Shown here: positions 1 to 7,632 of the stretch, piece by piece | Layout: each line of letters starts with the position of its first letter | Numbering within the stretch: position 1 is the stretch's first letter | Position numbers and translations under genes: made by a program | Assembly (NCBI GenBank): GCA_021802365.1 | Contig: JAKAAJ010000011.1 | Coordinates: forward strand, 1 to 18,773 | Source: Thermoplasmata archaeon | GTDB lineage: Archaea; Thermoplasmatota; Thermoplasmata; Thermoplasmatales; Thermoplasmataceae | DNA length: 18,773 nucleotides | Reading direction: 5' to 3' | The notes under the pieces: generated by a model | The model's database searches: none | Seen by the model: only the letters and a program-made list of their open reading frames with translations | What the model was told of the DNA's origin: nothing

Positions 1-528
1 ATGTACGGTGAAGCAGCTCTTCTTGAAAGGAGACGGAACCTCGAGGACATAAGGAGCAAGAGCTTCCAGTTTGAGGAACTTCGCCACTCCATAGGCGAAG
101 AGACCTGGAAACCGGATTTCGGCCCGCAGGAAATTGGGAAAGCAGGCGCTACGATTATCGGGGCCAGAAATTATCTCATAGCCTATAATGTGAATCTCAA
201 CACTCAGGACATTAGCACCGGTAGGAAGATAGCCAAGGCACTCAGAGCAAAAGACGGCGGTTTCACATTCGTCAAGGCACTGGCTTTTTATCTTGAAGAC
301 AGGAAGCTTGTGCAGATATCAATGAACCTGACCAATTTCCAGAAGACCCCCATACACAGGGTATTTGAGCTTGTTAAACTTGAGGCAGCCAGATACGGAA
401 TATCTGTTGTGGAGTCAGAAATTGTAGGCCTTGTGCCACTGGAAGCTCTGGTTGAGTCCTCCAGGTTCTTCCTTCAGCTGAACAGATTCAGCACCGATCA
501 GGTGCTTGAGAAGAAATTAATGAAGTGA
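1..528 (+). CDS. Glutamate formimidoyltransferase, C-terminal part (5' truncated)
   Basis: This enzyme transfers the formimidoyl group of N-formimidoyl-glutamate to tetrahydrofolate, late in histidine breakdown. The 175 residues visible match the second half of the family: YGEAALLERRRNLEDIR at the left edge, then PDFGP, GARNYLIAYNVNLNT, a QISMNLTNF strand and SEIVGLVPLEAL near the end. The family domain is about 300 residues, so roughly 115-120 N-terminal residues lie outside the window, including the region carrying the family's catalytic histidine. The ATG at position 1 is therefore an internal methionine, not a start. The gene ends 4 bp before the cyclodeaminase start, so the two halves of the animal bifunctional FTCD enzyme are separate but adjacent genes here. 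Identity is confident; whether the missing part is intact cannot be seen. Confidence 0.9.
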   Translation: MYGEAALLERRRNLEDIRSKSFQFEELRHSIGEETWKPDFGPQEIGKAGATIIGARNYLIAYNVNLNTQDISTGRKIAKALRAKDGGFTFVKALAFYLEDRKLVQISMNLTNFQKTPIHRVFELVKLEAARYGISVVESEIVGLVPLEALVESSRFFLQLNRFSTDQVLEKKLMK

Positions 529-532
529 TAAG

Positions 533-1153
533 ATGGAAAGTTTTGATGAATTTCTGAAAAGACTTGCATCACCTTCCCCTGCACCTGGAGGAGGTGCAGC
601 AAGCGCTGCCGTTTCAGTTATTGCTGCCTCCATAAATTCCATGGTATCCGGAATAACCATGGAGAAGAAGAGTTATGCCAGGTTCAGGGAAATGATGAAT
701 GAGATTAAAATGAGATCAGACTTAGCTGTAAATGATTTAAGGGTACTGATGAAGGAGGATGAGGCCGCCTTCAATATGATCGTGGCAGCATGGAAGATGC
801 CAAAAAACACTTCTGATGAGATCAGGGCCAGAGATGTTAAAATGAATGAAGCCATCAGACACGCTGTGGCTGTGCCATGGAGAATTGCACAGAAGTCCCT
901 GGAGATCCTGCGAGATTCTCTGCTTATTTCTAAATATGGGTTGAAATCTGCTATTACTGATTCAATGTGCTCTGCGGAGTTCTCGGCCTCTGCCATTAGG
1001 GGTGTACTTCAGAATGTGGCAATAAATATCAAAGATGCAGACAGTGAATTCAGGGAGTCTGAATCGATTAAGATGCGGCTGTTTCTTGAGGATGCGGAAG
1101 ACATTTACAGATCTGTAAAAAATGCTGTTCAGGAAAAAATGGGGATGAACTGA
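533..1153 (+). CDS. Formimidoyltetrahydrofolate cyclodeaminase / methenyl-THF cyclohydrolase family
   Basis: A 206-residue, probably cytoplasmic, mainly helical protein of the FTCD_C/FchA family. Family members convert 5-formimidoyl-THF to 5,10-methenyl-THF plus ammonia, or hydrolyse methenyl-THF. The diagnostic N-terminal signature SPSPAPGGGAASAA is at about residues 13-26, followed by the SINSMVSGIT helix and the conserved DEAAFNMIVAAWKMPK segment near residues 75-90. Length is normal for a stand-alone member. It starts with ATG 4 bp after the formimidoyltransferase stop and itself ends 1 bp before the next gene, so it is surely co-transcribed with both. Being directly downstream of the formimidoyltransferase favours cyclodeaminase over cyclohydrolase activity, but that is inferred from context. 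Confidence 0.88.
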   Translation: MESFDEFLKRLASPSPAPGGGAASAAVSVIAASINSMVSGITMEKKSYARFREMMNEIKMRSDLAVNDLRVLMKEDEAAFNMIVAAWKMPKNTSDEIRARDVKMNEAIRHAVAVPWRIAQKSLEILRDSLLISKYGLKSAITDSMCSAEFSASAIRGVLQNVAINIKDADSEFRESESIKMRLFLEDAEDIYRSVKNAVQEKMGMN

Positions 1154-1154
1154 G

Positions 1155-2375
1155 ATGGAACTGACAGTGCCCAATATGGATCTTATCAGAGAAGCTCAGG
1201 AATATCTCAGGGGAAAGATAAACAGAACTGAACTTAAGAAGAGCACGACGCTTAGCAAGATGTTTGGCTGTGAACTCTACCTGAAGATGGAAAACCATCA
1301 GAAAACAGGATCGTTCAAAAGCCGCGGGGCAATTTTCAGGATGTCCCGGCTTACTGATGAGGAGCGCAAAGCTGGAGTAATCACAGCAAGCTCTGGAAAT
1401 CATGCACAGGGTGTTGCGTATGCCGCAATGATCAATGGAATTGATGCAAAGATTGTTATGCCGGAGTACTCAGTGCCGGCAAAGGTGAATGCCGTACAGG
1501 ATTATGGAGCCAGAGTTGTTCTTTCTGGCAGTGATTACAGCGACTCAAGGGAGAAGGCTGAGGAAATACGGAAACAGGAAGGAAGAACTTTCATTGAGGC
1601 ATTCAACTGCCCATATATAATATCAGGCCAGGGTACTGCAGGAATTGAGATTCTTGAAGACCTCCCTGATCCTGATATCATAGTGGTCCCTGTAGGAGGT
1701 GGGGGCCTGATTTCTGGAATTGCAATAGCGGCCAAATCTATTCATCCATCAGTGAAAATCATAGGAGTGGAATCTGAAAAATCAGACTCCATGAAGAAGT
1801 CCATTGAAGCTGGCAGGATAATCCCGCATACAAGCGGGGAGAGCATCGCTGACGGTATATCCGTGAAATATCCCGGGGAACTGACACTGAAAATATGTTC
1901 GGAACTGGTTGATGACATTGTAACTGTATCGGATGAGAGCATTGCTGTTGCAATTTACAAATTGCTTGAGAGAAACAAGACCCTGGTGGAACCTTCCGGT
2001 GCTGCGGGAATTGCTGCCCTGATGGAGGGAAAGATAGACGTTAAGGGAAAGAAGGTGGTTGTTGTTCTGTCCGGGGGAAACATAAATTTCCTTCTTCTTT
2101 CCAAGATTATCTACAAATCCATGGAACTTGAGTCAAAGCTGATGAGAATTGAATTCAAGATACCGGACAGGCCAGGGACATTGAGCAAAATTTCCTCTGT
2201 TATTTCTGCAACTGGAGGTAATGTATTCCATGCAGAGGTGGACAACCTTTCGGAGGATACTCCAGTTGGATTCCAGACAATAACATTCTCAATCAATCTG
2301 AGGAACTCTGAACATCTGAGCAATCTCCTCAAAAGAATTGATGAACTTGGCTACAGATACAAAATACTGAGGTAA
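1155..2375 (+). CDS. ilvA: Threonine dehydratase (threonine ammonia-lyase) with C-terminal ACT domain
   Basis: A PLP enzyme that deaminates threonine (often also serine) to 2-oxobutanoate and ammonia. Of 406 residues, about 1-325 form the fold-type II catalytic domain. The Schiff-base lysine is K55 in TGSFKSRGA, the substrate loop is SSGNHAQGVAYAA, the phosphate-binding glycine loop is VPVGGGGLISGIA, and VVVLSGGNIN closes the domain. Residues from about 328 form a single ACT domain (IPDRPGTLSKISSVISATGG), the usual site of amino-acid feedback. One ACT domain at this length resembles the shorter TdcB/archaeal type rather than long E. coli IlvA. The ATG lies 1 bp after the cyclodeaminase stop. 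Its company with histidine-degradation genes suggests amino-acid catabolism, but a role in isoleucine synthesis is equally possible. Confidence 0.9.
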   Translation: MELTVPNMDLIREAQEYLRGKINRTELKKSTTLSKMFGCELYLKMENHQKTGSFKSRGAIFRMSRLTDEERKAGVITASSGNHAQGVAYAAMINGIDAKIVMPEYSVPAKVNAVQDYGARVVLSGSDYSDSREKAEEIRKQEGRTFIEAFNCPYIISGQGTAGIEILEDLPDPDIIVVPVGGGGLISGIAIAAKSIHPSVKIIGVESEKSDSMKKSIEAGRIIPHTSGESIADGISVKYPGELTLKICSELVDDIVTVSDESIAVAIYKLLERNKTLVEPSGAAGIAALMEGKIDVKGKKVVVVLSGGNINFLLLSKIIYKSMELESKLMRIEFKIPDRPGTLSKISSVISATGGNVFHAEVDNLSEDTPVGFQTITFSINLRNSEHLSNLLKRIDELGYRYKILR

Positions 2376-2376
2376 G

Positions 2377-2643
2377 TTATGGTCTTATCTCAAACACATT
2401 TATGTCCTGTTCATCTGCCTCCTTCAGGACAATTCCCGTGACAACTGCATTGGGAAGTCCCCGGGATTCGTCCAGTAGCTTCTGAATTTTTTCCCTGTCT
2501 CCCTGAATGAATGCCTCAACATCCCCATCCGGAAGATTTTTTACCCAACCATTGAGACCCAGCGAAATTGCGGCTGAAGAGAAATTTCTCCTGAAGTTCA
2601 CACCCTGAACAACCCCACTGAATCTTGCAATTACAGCTGTCAT
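2377..2643 (-). CDS. acyP: Acylphosphatase
   Basis: A small cytoplasmic enzyme that hydrolyses acyl-phosphate bonds. The signature GVVQGVNFRR carries the phosphate-binding arginine and GWVKNLPDGDVEAF the catalytic asparagine; these are R21 and N39 when counted from the upstream GTG, or R18 and N36 from the ATG used here. Length, 88 to 91 residues, is typical. Two starts compete. The GTG at 2650-2652 shares one base with the TAG stop of the upstream GTPase gene, and the ATG at 2641-2643 is three codons later. I prefer the ATG because MTAVIARFSG begins right at the first strand of the fold, but coupled initiation at the GTG cannot be excluded. It lies directly behind the GTPase gene and ends 1 bp from the convergent threonine dehydratase. 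Confidence 0.88.
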   Translation of the reverse strand: MTAVIARFSGVVQGVNFRRNFSSAAISLGLNGWVKNLPDGDVEAFIQGDREKIQKLLDESRGLPNAVVTGIVLKEADEQDINVFEIRP

Positions 2644-2651
2644 ACCAGTCA

Positions 2652-3737
2652 CTAGTTTCTGCTGATTATTGTAAGTACATCCTGATCCAGAAGCTCATAG
2701 TTCAGCCCCACTCTCAGCTCAGACTGTTTCCTGGCCGGACCTGTAATTATGGCATATCTGAATGATGAAAGCATTTCCCTGCTTATCTTCCGAACAACCT
2801 CTCTAACAACGGCACCCTTTCTCAGCACCATGGGTCTTTCCATATCTATCTCTCCTGACTTCTCCCGAAGGTAAACACGTATAAGTTCAAGCTCCTGGTA
2901 TATGGCCTCCTTTAGTTCCTCTATTCCTGTATGACTGGAAGCTGAAACCTTTACAACCTTTCCAAATCTGGACAGTTCATCAATATCGGACTGTGAATGT
3001 GGTAAATCGATCTTGTTCACAACATAAAGTGCCTTTGCATATACGGTGTTGCCCCTCAGGAAATCTATGAGATCATCAGAATCAATTGATTCCCGTATGT
3101 ACAGATCGCAGTTTGTAATTCTGAACTCATTGAGGATCTCCTTGATCTGATCCTCCTCTATATTCACATTTCTTGGTTTCTGAATCCTTATTCCACCTGT
3201 ATTGTTCCTGTGAATTCCGATATTTTTGCGTCTTCTGTTTAGCACGATTCCGGCCCTCTGGAGCTCGAACACAATCTTTTCCACTCCCTTGACCCGGACG
3301 TCTATGACAATAAGAATCAGGTCTGCATTTCTCACCATGCTGAGGACCTCCCTTCCTCTTCCGGATCCAACGCTTGCGTTCTCTATGATTCCCGGAAGAT
3401 CAAGGATCTGGATCTGGGCTCCCTTGTAATTCAGGGTTCCTGGAACTGCTCTCAGTGTTGTGAATGCAAAGTTTCCTATCTCGCTCTCCTGATCTGTAAG
3501 GTCGTTCAGAAGGCTGCTCTTTCCCACATTGGGGAAGCCAACAAGTGCTACTGTGGCATCGCCGCTCTTTGGAATGGCAAAGCCCTCTCCTCCACCCTTC
3601 TTCTGAGACATGAGGTCGCCCTCAAGTCTGGAAAGCTTTGCTTTCAGGAGTCCGATGTGCTTCTGAGTGGCCTTATTGTATTCTGTATTCCTGAGCTCAT
3701 CCTCAAGCTCCTTGATTCTCTCCTGAATGGTGGCCAT
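2652..3737 (-). CDS. DRG/OBG-type GTP-binding protein with TGS domain
   Basis: A translation-associated GTPase of the developmentally regulated GTP-binding (DRG) group, 361 residues. Order: an N-terminal charged helical region (1-45); the G domain with G1 GFPNVGKS (67-74), switch FTTL (92-95), G3 DLPG (113-116), G4 NKID (241-244) and G5 SAS (265-267); then a C-terminal TGS domain (about 288-361). The GRGREVLSMVRNADLILIV stretch after G3 is characteristic of DRG proteins. Between about 160 and 235 lies the S5D2L-like insertion typical of DRGs. In eukaryotes DRGs act on ribosomes with a DFRP partner; no such partner gene is visible here. The ATG has a TATA-like box about 30 bp upstream. It probably forms an operon with the acylphosphatase. 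Confidence 0.9.
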   Translation of the reverse strand: MATIQERIKELEDELRNTEYNKATQKHIGLLKAKLSRLEGDLMSQKKGGGEGFAIPKSGDATVALVGFPNVGKSSLLNDLTDQESEIGNFAFTTLRAVPGTLNYKGAQIQILDLPGIIENASVGSGRGREVLSMVRNADLILIVIDVRVKGVEKIVFELQRAGIVLNRRRKNIGIHRNNTGGIRIQKPRNVNIEEDQIKEILNEFRITNCDLYIRESIDSDDLIDFLRGNTVYAKALYVVNKIDLPHSQSDIDELSRFGKVVKVSASSHTGIEELKEAIYQELELIRVYLREKSGEIDMERPMVLRKGAVVREVVRKISREMLSSFRYAIITGPARKQSELRVGLNYELLDQDVLTIISRN

Positions 3738-3761
3738 TTACCATGGCGTATCAGAGAAGGG

Positions 3762-3771
3762 GATAAAAATA
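3762..3771 (-). promoter_or_regulatory. TATA-like box for the DRG GTPase gene
   Basis: On the minus strand this reads TATTTTTATC, centred about 30 bp before the GTPase ATG. That spacing would place transcription initiation close to the start codon, implying a leaderless or very short-leader mRNA. The box sits in the 38 bp gap after the methyltransferase gene, so the GTPase may have its own promoter even though readthrough is possible. Confidence 0.45.
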
Positions 3772-3775
3772 CCTA

Positions 3776-4357
3776 TCAATCCTTTATGGTTATGGAATAA
3801 AGAAAAAGAGTTTCAAACGTAAAGGGTGAACTTGCCACTTCCTTGAAACTCAATTTTTGAAACTCACTGATAAGGCTGTCCACATCGGTGAGTGAGGAGA
3901 GGATAAGAAAACATATTCCGCCACTTTTGAGGTGGCCAGGGAGTTCTCTGAGAAATGGCCTAGTGACTCTGAATCCGTCACTGCCACCGTCCCATTGTTC
4001 ACTTCCGCCAAAATTGTCCTCCGTAGGGAGGTATGGCGGGTTGAAGATAACTGTGTCATATCTCTCCGGAACCTTGTTAAACAGGTCTCCAGCTGTCGCT
4101 TCTAATGAGACATCATTCAGCCTGGCATTATGCAAGGTGCAGTTCACTGCCTCTGGATTTATATCCACAGCTTTAACATGAAAACCTCTCTTTGCAAAGA
4201 ATACTGAAATTATTCCGCTTCCTGAGCCTATCTCCAGTATGTCCCCATGCGGTGATGCGTTTTCCAGAATTAGAAACGTGTCATCAGATGGATCGTAAAC
4301 ATTCCTGCATATATCGATGAGAATTTCCGTATTCCTGAAACAGTATCGTCTTGACAA
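3776..4357 (-). CDS. HemK2/N6AMT1-like peptide-chain release factor glutamine methyltransferase
   Basis: A SAM-dependent class I methyltransferase of 193 residues. SAM-binding motif I is EIGSGSG (42-48), the acidic ribose-binding region is VKAVDINPEA (61-70), and the catalytic NPPYLP is at 106-111, the tetrapeptide used by enzymes that methylate glutamine amide nitrogen. The N-terminal VYDPSDDTFLIL is the hallmark of the archaeal/eukaryal Mtq2-N6AMT1 group, whose known substrate is the GGQ glutamine of class I release factor; the partner is normally a Trm112-like protein, not seen here. The frame opens after a TAA at 4373-4375 and contains no ATG before the fold, so TTG at 4355-4357 is the best start, about 25 bp from a TATA-like box. 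It is transcribed divergently from topA. Confidence 0.85.
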   Translation of the reverse strand: MSRRYCFRNTEILIDICRNVYDPSDDTFLILENASPHGDILEIGSGSGIISVFFAKRGFHVKAVDINPEAVNCTLHNARLNDVSLEATAGDLFNKVPERYDTVIFNPPYLPTEDNFGGSEQWDGGSDGFRVTRPFLRELPGHLKSGGICFLILSSLTDVDSLISEFQKLSFKEVASSPFTFETLFLYSITIKD

Positions 4358-4378
4358 TATGTACCCTATGGGTTAAGC

Positions 4379-4386
4379 ATTAATAA
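4379..4386 (-). promoter_or_regulatory. TATA-like box for the methyltransferase gene
   Basis: The minus strand reads TTATTAAT centred about 25 bp before the TTG start of the methyltransferase. The spacing supports that TTG as a leaderless start. It shares the 87 bp divergent region with the topA promoter. Confidence 0.45.
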
Positions 4387-4392
4387 GCTGGC

Positions 4393-4400
4393 TTTATTAT
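4393..4400 (+). promoter_or_regulatory. TATA-like box for topA
   Basis: TTTATTAT lies about 48 bp before the topA TTG start. Initiation roughly 25 bp downstream would give a leader of about 20 nt carrying the purine-rich AAAGGT at 4431-4436, spaced 8 nt from the TTG. This gene therefore looks leadered, unlike most of its neighbours. Confidence 0.4.
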
Positions 4401-4444
4401 GTTGATCCTGAAACCCGTCTGGGATTTCAGAAAGGTAGTTCATA

Positions 4445-6775
4445 TTGACTGAGAATGACCGGGCCAGAAATATCATAATCACGGAAAAGGCTGATGCAGC
4501 AAGAAGGATCGCCTACATACTTTCTGATGGCAGCTCAAAGCAGAAGAGGTCAAAGGGACTGAATTACATAGAGTTTGGAGAAGGTAATGGCCTGACCTAT
4601 GTAATACCTCTGAGTGGCCATATAATTGAGATCGACTTCCCGGAAAAGTACAAGGACTGGCGTGGTTCAGATCTAAATGAAATAATTGGTGCCACCATTG
4701 AAAGGAAAATCAAGAACAGGAGCGCTTTCAATTCCCTGGTCTCTCTTTCAGGCTTTTCACAGAGAATTGTAGTGGCGACTGACTTCGACAGGGAAGGGGA
4801 GCTGATCGGTGTAGAAGCTCTGGACATAGTTAAGGAGAATGTCCTTTCAAAGGTGAAATCCAACCCCGATATTCTGAGAGCCAGGTTCAGCTCACTCACA
4901 GGAGAGGATGTGAGAAATGCCTTTGCCAATCTTGTTGCTGTTGACCATGATCTGGCTGATTCAGCTCAGGCAAGGGAGGAGATAGACCTGATCTGGGGTG
5001 CTGTCCTGACCAGATTCTTCTCCATTGCATCAAAGAGGCTCGGTAAGAACTTTCTCAGTGTGGGAAGAGTGCAGACTCCTACCCTTGCACTTGTTGTCAG
5101 GCGGGAGCTGGAGATAAGGGAATTCAAGCCAGTCCCATACTGGAGAATAACAATTACATTTCACAAGGGCATAGACTTTGAGGCCAGATATGCAGAGGAG
5201 CAGATCTGGGACGAGAAAAGGGCCGAAAAGATATTTTCGGAAATAGACGGAAAGGATGGAGTTGTGAAATCCTGCGAAGTCCATGAGGAGGCAATACTGA
5301 AGCCAATTCCATTCAATACAACTGAATTCCTCAGAGAGGCTTCTCGTATTGGCATACCTCCTGCCAGGGCGATGCGGATTGCTGAGAGCCTCTATACCAG
5401 AGGTTATATCAGTTATCCAAGAACTGATAATACCGTCTACCAGAAGAGCATCTATCTCAAAGGAGTACTGGAGAAGCTCCTGAAAACACCATTCTCTGAA
5501 GATGTTAAGAAGGTTCTAAGCCAGGATTCCATAAGACCTTCCAGAGGAAAGGTGGAAACCACTGATCACCCCCCAATTTACCCGGTATCCGGATTCAGGG
5601 AGGGTACTCTGAAGGGCGATTTTTTGAAGATCTATGAACTGGTGCTCAGAAGATTTCTGGCAACGCTTTACAGAACCGGAAAAAGGCAGATCACCGATCT
5701 TGTGGCAGATGTGGAGGGGCATGATTTCATCTCAAGGGGACTGAAAATCATAGATCCAGGTTGGATGGAACTATACCCCTACAGGACCGTTCAGGAGGTT
5801 GCAGTTCCTGAACTTGCTTCCGGCGACAGAATAAAGGGAAAGAGATGGGATATCATCAAAGAGGAGACAAAGCCACCCAGAAGATATGATCTTGCCTCTC
5901 TTATAAAGAAAATGGAGGAACTTAAATTAGGAACAAAGAGTACAAGGCATGACATTATAGGAAAACTGCAGGAAAGAGGTTACATTGAAGGAAATCCTGT
6001 GAGGCCTACAGAACTGGGAATAGGTCTGATAGATGCGCTCCTGAAGGTTAATTCAGGCATTACTGAACCGGACATGACTGCAAAGCTGGAGGAGGAGATG
6101 GATGATATCGCCTCAAGCAGAATAAAGAAGGATGAGGTAGTTGGAATTTCACGAAAAATGCTAACTGAGGTTCTGGCCCAGTTCAGAAGCAGGGAATCTG
6201 AGATAGGGGAGACAATCCAGCAGGCACTGAGAAAGGGGACACCTCTTGGCAGATGCCCTTTCCATGAGACAGATATTCTTTTGCTCAAGTATCGGGAATT
6301 CAACAGGATAAAGTGTGAAACTGAAAACTGCCGCATTGATTTCACCATCAAGGTGAGGGGCCTTCCACAGATACTTGATGAGAAATGCGACGTCTGCGGC
6401 CTCCCTCTCATAAAGATCATAAGAAGAGGGCAGTCTCCGGAGACAAAGTGCATTGATCCAAAATGCAGACACAACTCCGAGAAGGATAATATTGGCATCT
6501 GTCCCAAGGATGGGGGAAACCTGATCATAAGGCAATCAAGATTCGGAAAAAGGTTCATCGGATGTACTAACTACCCATCATGCACCCAGACATACCCATT
6601 ACCGCAGATGGGTTTCATTACACCTGCAGGTGAGACATGCCCGCACTGCAGTTCACCAATACTTTACGCCAGTCGTGGAAAGGGAAGGTGGAAATTCTGC
6701 CCCACCATAGACTGTGAGTTTAACAGAAAGAAAGGGGTGAAAAAGACTGGCCGAAAAACTGAGAGCCCTTCCTGA
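4445..6775 (+). CDS. topA: DNA topoisomerase I (type IA) with C-terminal zinc fingers
   Basis: It relaxes negatively supercoiled DNA by single-strand passage. Of 776 residues, the N-terminal TOPRIM domain carries IIITEKADAARR and the metal-binding triad in TDFDREGE (D113, D115, E117). The catalytic tyrosine is Y324 in GYISYPRTDN. Residues up to about 580 complete the toroidal core. The C-terminus (about 600-765) holds four cysteine clusters resembling topoisomerase zinc fingers, around CETENC, CDVCG with CIDPKC, CTNYPSC, and CPHC with CPTIDC. No helicase domain is fused, so it is not reverse gyrase. The start is TTG, the only plausible initiator after the in-frame TAG at 4436-4438, with a weak ribosome-binding site 8 nt upstream. 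Its last 29 bp appear to encode the start of the presenilin homologue in another frame. Confidence 0.93.
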   Translation: MTENDRARNIIITEKADAARRIAYILSDGSSKQKRSKGLNYIEFGEGNGLTYVIPLSGHIIEIDFPEKYKDWRGSDLNEIIGATIERKIKNRSAFNSLVSLSGFSQRIVVATDFDREGELIGVEALDIVKENVLSKVKSNPDILRARFSSLTGEDVRNAFANLVAVDHDLADSAQAREEIDLIWGAVLTRFFSIASKRLGKNFLSVGRVQTPTLALVVRRELEIREFKPVPYWRITITFHKGIDFEARYAEEQIWDEKRAEKIFSEIDGKDGVVKSCEVHEEAILKPIPFNTTEFLREASRIGIPPARAMRIAESLYTRGYISYPRTDNTVYQKSIYLKGVLEKLLKTPFSEDVKKVLSQDSIRPSRGKVETTDHPPIYPVSGFREGTLKGDFLKIYELVLRRFLATLYRTGKRQITDLVADVEGHDFISRGLKIIDPGWMELYPYRTVQEVAVPELASGDRIKGKRWDIIKEETKPPRRYDLASLIKKMEELKLGTKSTRHDIIGKLQERGYIEGNPVRPTELGIGLIDALLKVNSGITEPDMTAKLEEEMDDIASSRIKKDEVVGISRKMLTEVLAQFRSRESEIGETIQQALRKGTPLGRCPFHETDILLLKYREFNRIKCETENCRIDFTIKVRGLPQILDEKCDVCGLPLIKIIRRGQSPETKCIDPKCRHNSEKDNIGICPKDGGNLIIRQSRFGKRFIGCTNYPSCTQTYPLPQMGFITPAGETCPHCSSPILYASRGKGRWKFCPTIDCEFNRKKGVKKTGRKTESPS
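6734..6740 (+). promoter_or_regulatory. Ribosome-binding site that decides the presenilin homologue start
   Basis: GGGGTGA, one base away from the archaeal Shine-Dalgarno core, lies inside the end of topA and is followed after 6 nt by CTG at 6747-6749 in the frame of the presenilin homologue. No comparable sequence precedes the GTG at 6936. The site supports translational coupling to topA and a non-standard CTG start. Confidence 0.5.
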
Positions 6776-7631
6776 GATTGCACTCATCGCCACATTCGTA
6801 CTTGCATCTCTTCTCGCAGTATTTCTTTCAATCACCATAACATCTATTCCTGGTGGAGAAAAGGCTCCATCATCCACAAGCGGATTTGGTTATATCATTT
6901 ATTATCTTGTTGCCGCCATAGTATTCTCTGCAATTGTGATATTTCTGGGACGCAGGGATCGTGCGAGGATAATCAGATATTTCTTTATCGGCGTGACAGC
7001 TTTCGTTATCTTCTATGTATTCAGCATTCTGGGTCTTTACATAGCAAATACTCTTGCCGAATATTATGCAATCTCGATCATCCCGGCTCTGTTTTTCGCG
7101 GCTCTCATGCTGATGTTTGAGAAATGGTACATCACCAACATAGTTGGCTTTCTTCTAACTGCCGGAGTTGCATCTATCTGGAGTGAGGTCATAGGGATCT
7201 GGGCCTCTGTTGTCTTCCTTGCTGTATTTGCAGTCTATGACTATATTTCAGTGTACAGGACAAAACACATGATAAGCCTTGCAAAGGTCTCTGTTCAGCA
7301 GAGGCTACCTATGCTATTCTTCTACCCCACAAAAAAAGGAGCTCAGGTTGGGGACATGAGCTTTGAGCCAAGGAATGATGATTCAAGAGGAGATGTCATA
7401 GCCCTTGGCTTTGGAGATATGGTTTTTCCTGCCATAATGGTGGTTTCCTCATCACTGTATCAGCCCACCCATCTTCTTCTCTTCGCAATGCTCCCATTGC
7501 TTGGGGCAGTTGTTGGGATGATAATCCTCTTCTTCTTTGTATCAAGCAGGCCTGCACCCGGGCTCCCGCTGATAAATTCCGGCGCTATTGGTGGCTTCCT
7601 CATAGCCTTCGCAATTTTCACTCTGCACTGA
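6747..7631 (+). CDS. Presenilin/signal-peptide-peptidase family intramembrane aspartyl protease
   Basis: A multi-pass membrane protease that cleaves transmembrane segments of substrate proteins. Both catalytic motifs are visible: YD in VFAVYDYISVYR (D165) and GxGD in ALGFGDMVF (D224), counted from the start proposed here. The C-terminal PAL-like motif reads PGLP, followed by INSGAIGGF. About nine hydrophobic segments are present. The first ATG-like start is GTG at 6936, but that would remove the first membrane segment and cut the second. The frame is open from 6741 and encodes PEIALIATFVLASLLAVFL upstream, so I place the start at CTG 6747, behind a good ribosome-binding site. This gives 294 residues, close to the roughly 300 of the crystallised archaeal presenilin homologue. 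It overlaps topA by 29 bp. Confidence 0.85.
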   Translation: MAEKLRALPEIALIATFVLASLLAVFLSITITSIPGGEKAPSSTSGFGYIIYYLVAAIVFSAIVIFLGRRDRARIIRYFFIGVTAFVIFYVFSILGLYIANTLAEYYAISIIPALFFAALMLMFEKWYITNIVGFLLTAGVASIWSEVIGIWASVVFLAVFAVYDYISVYRTKHMISLAKVSVQQRLPMLFFYPTKKGAQVGDMSFEPRNDDSRGDVIALGFGDMVFPAIMVVSSSLYQPTHLLLFAMLPLLGAVVGMIILFFFVSSRPAPGLPLINSGAIGGFLIAFAIFTLH

Positions 7632-7632
7632 T

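Noticed and set aside
5980..6558. Minus-strand open frame of 192 codons inside topA
   Set aside because: A shadow frame opposite conserved topoisomerase and zinc-finger codons, with no promoter or family similarity.
4445..6775. Reverse gyrase
   Set aside because: There is no helicase domain; the protein is a stand-alone type IA topoisomerase.
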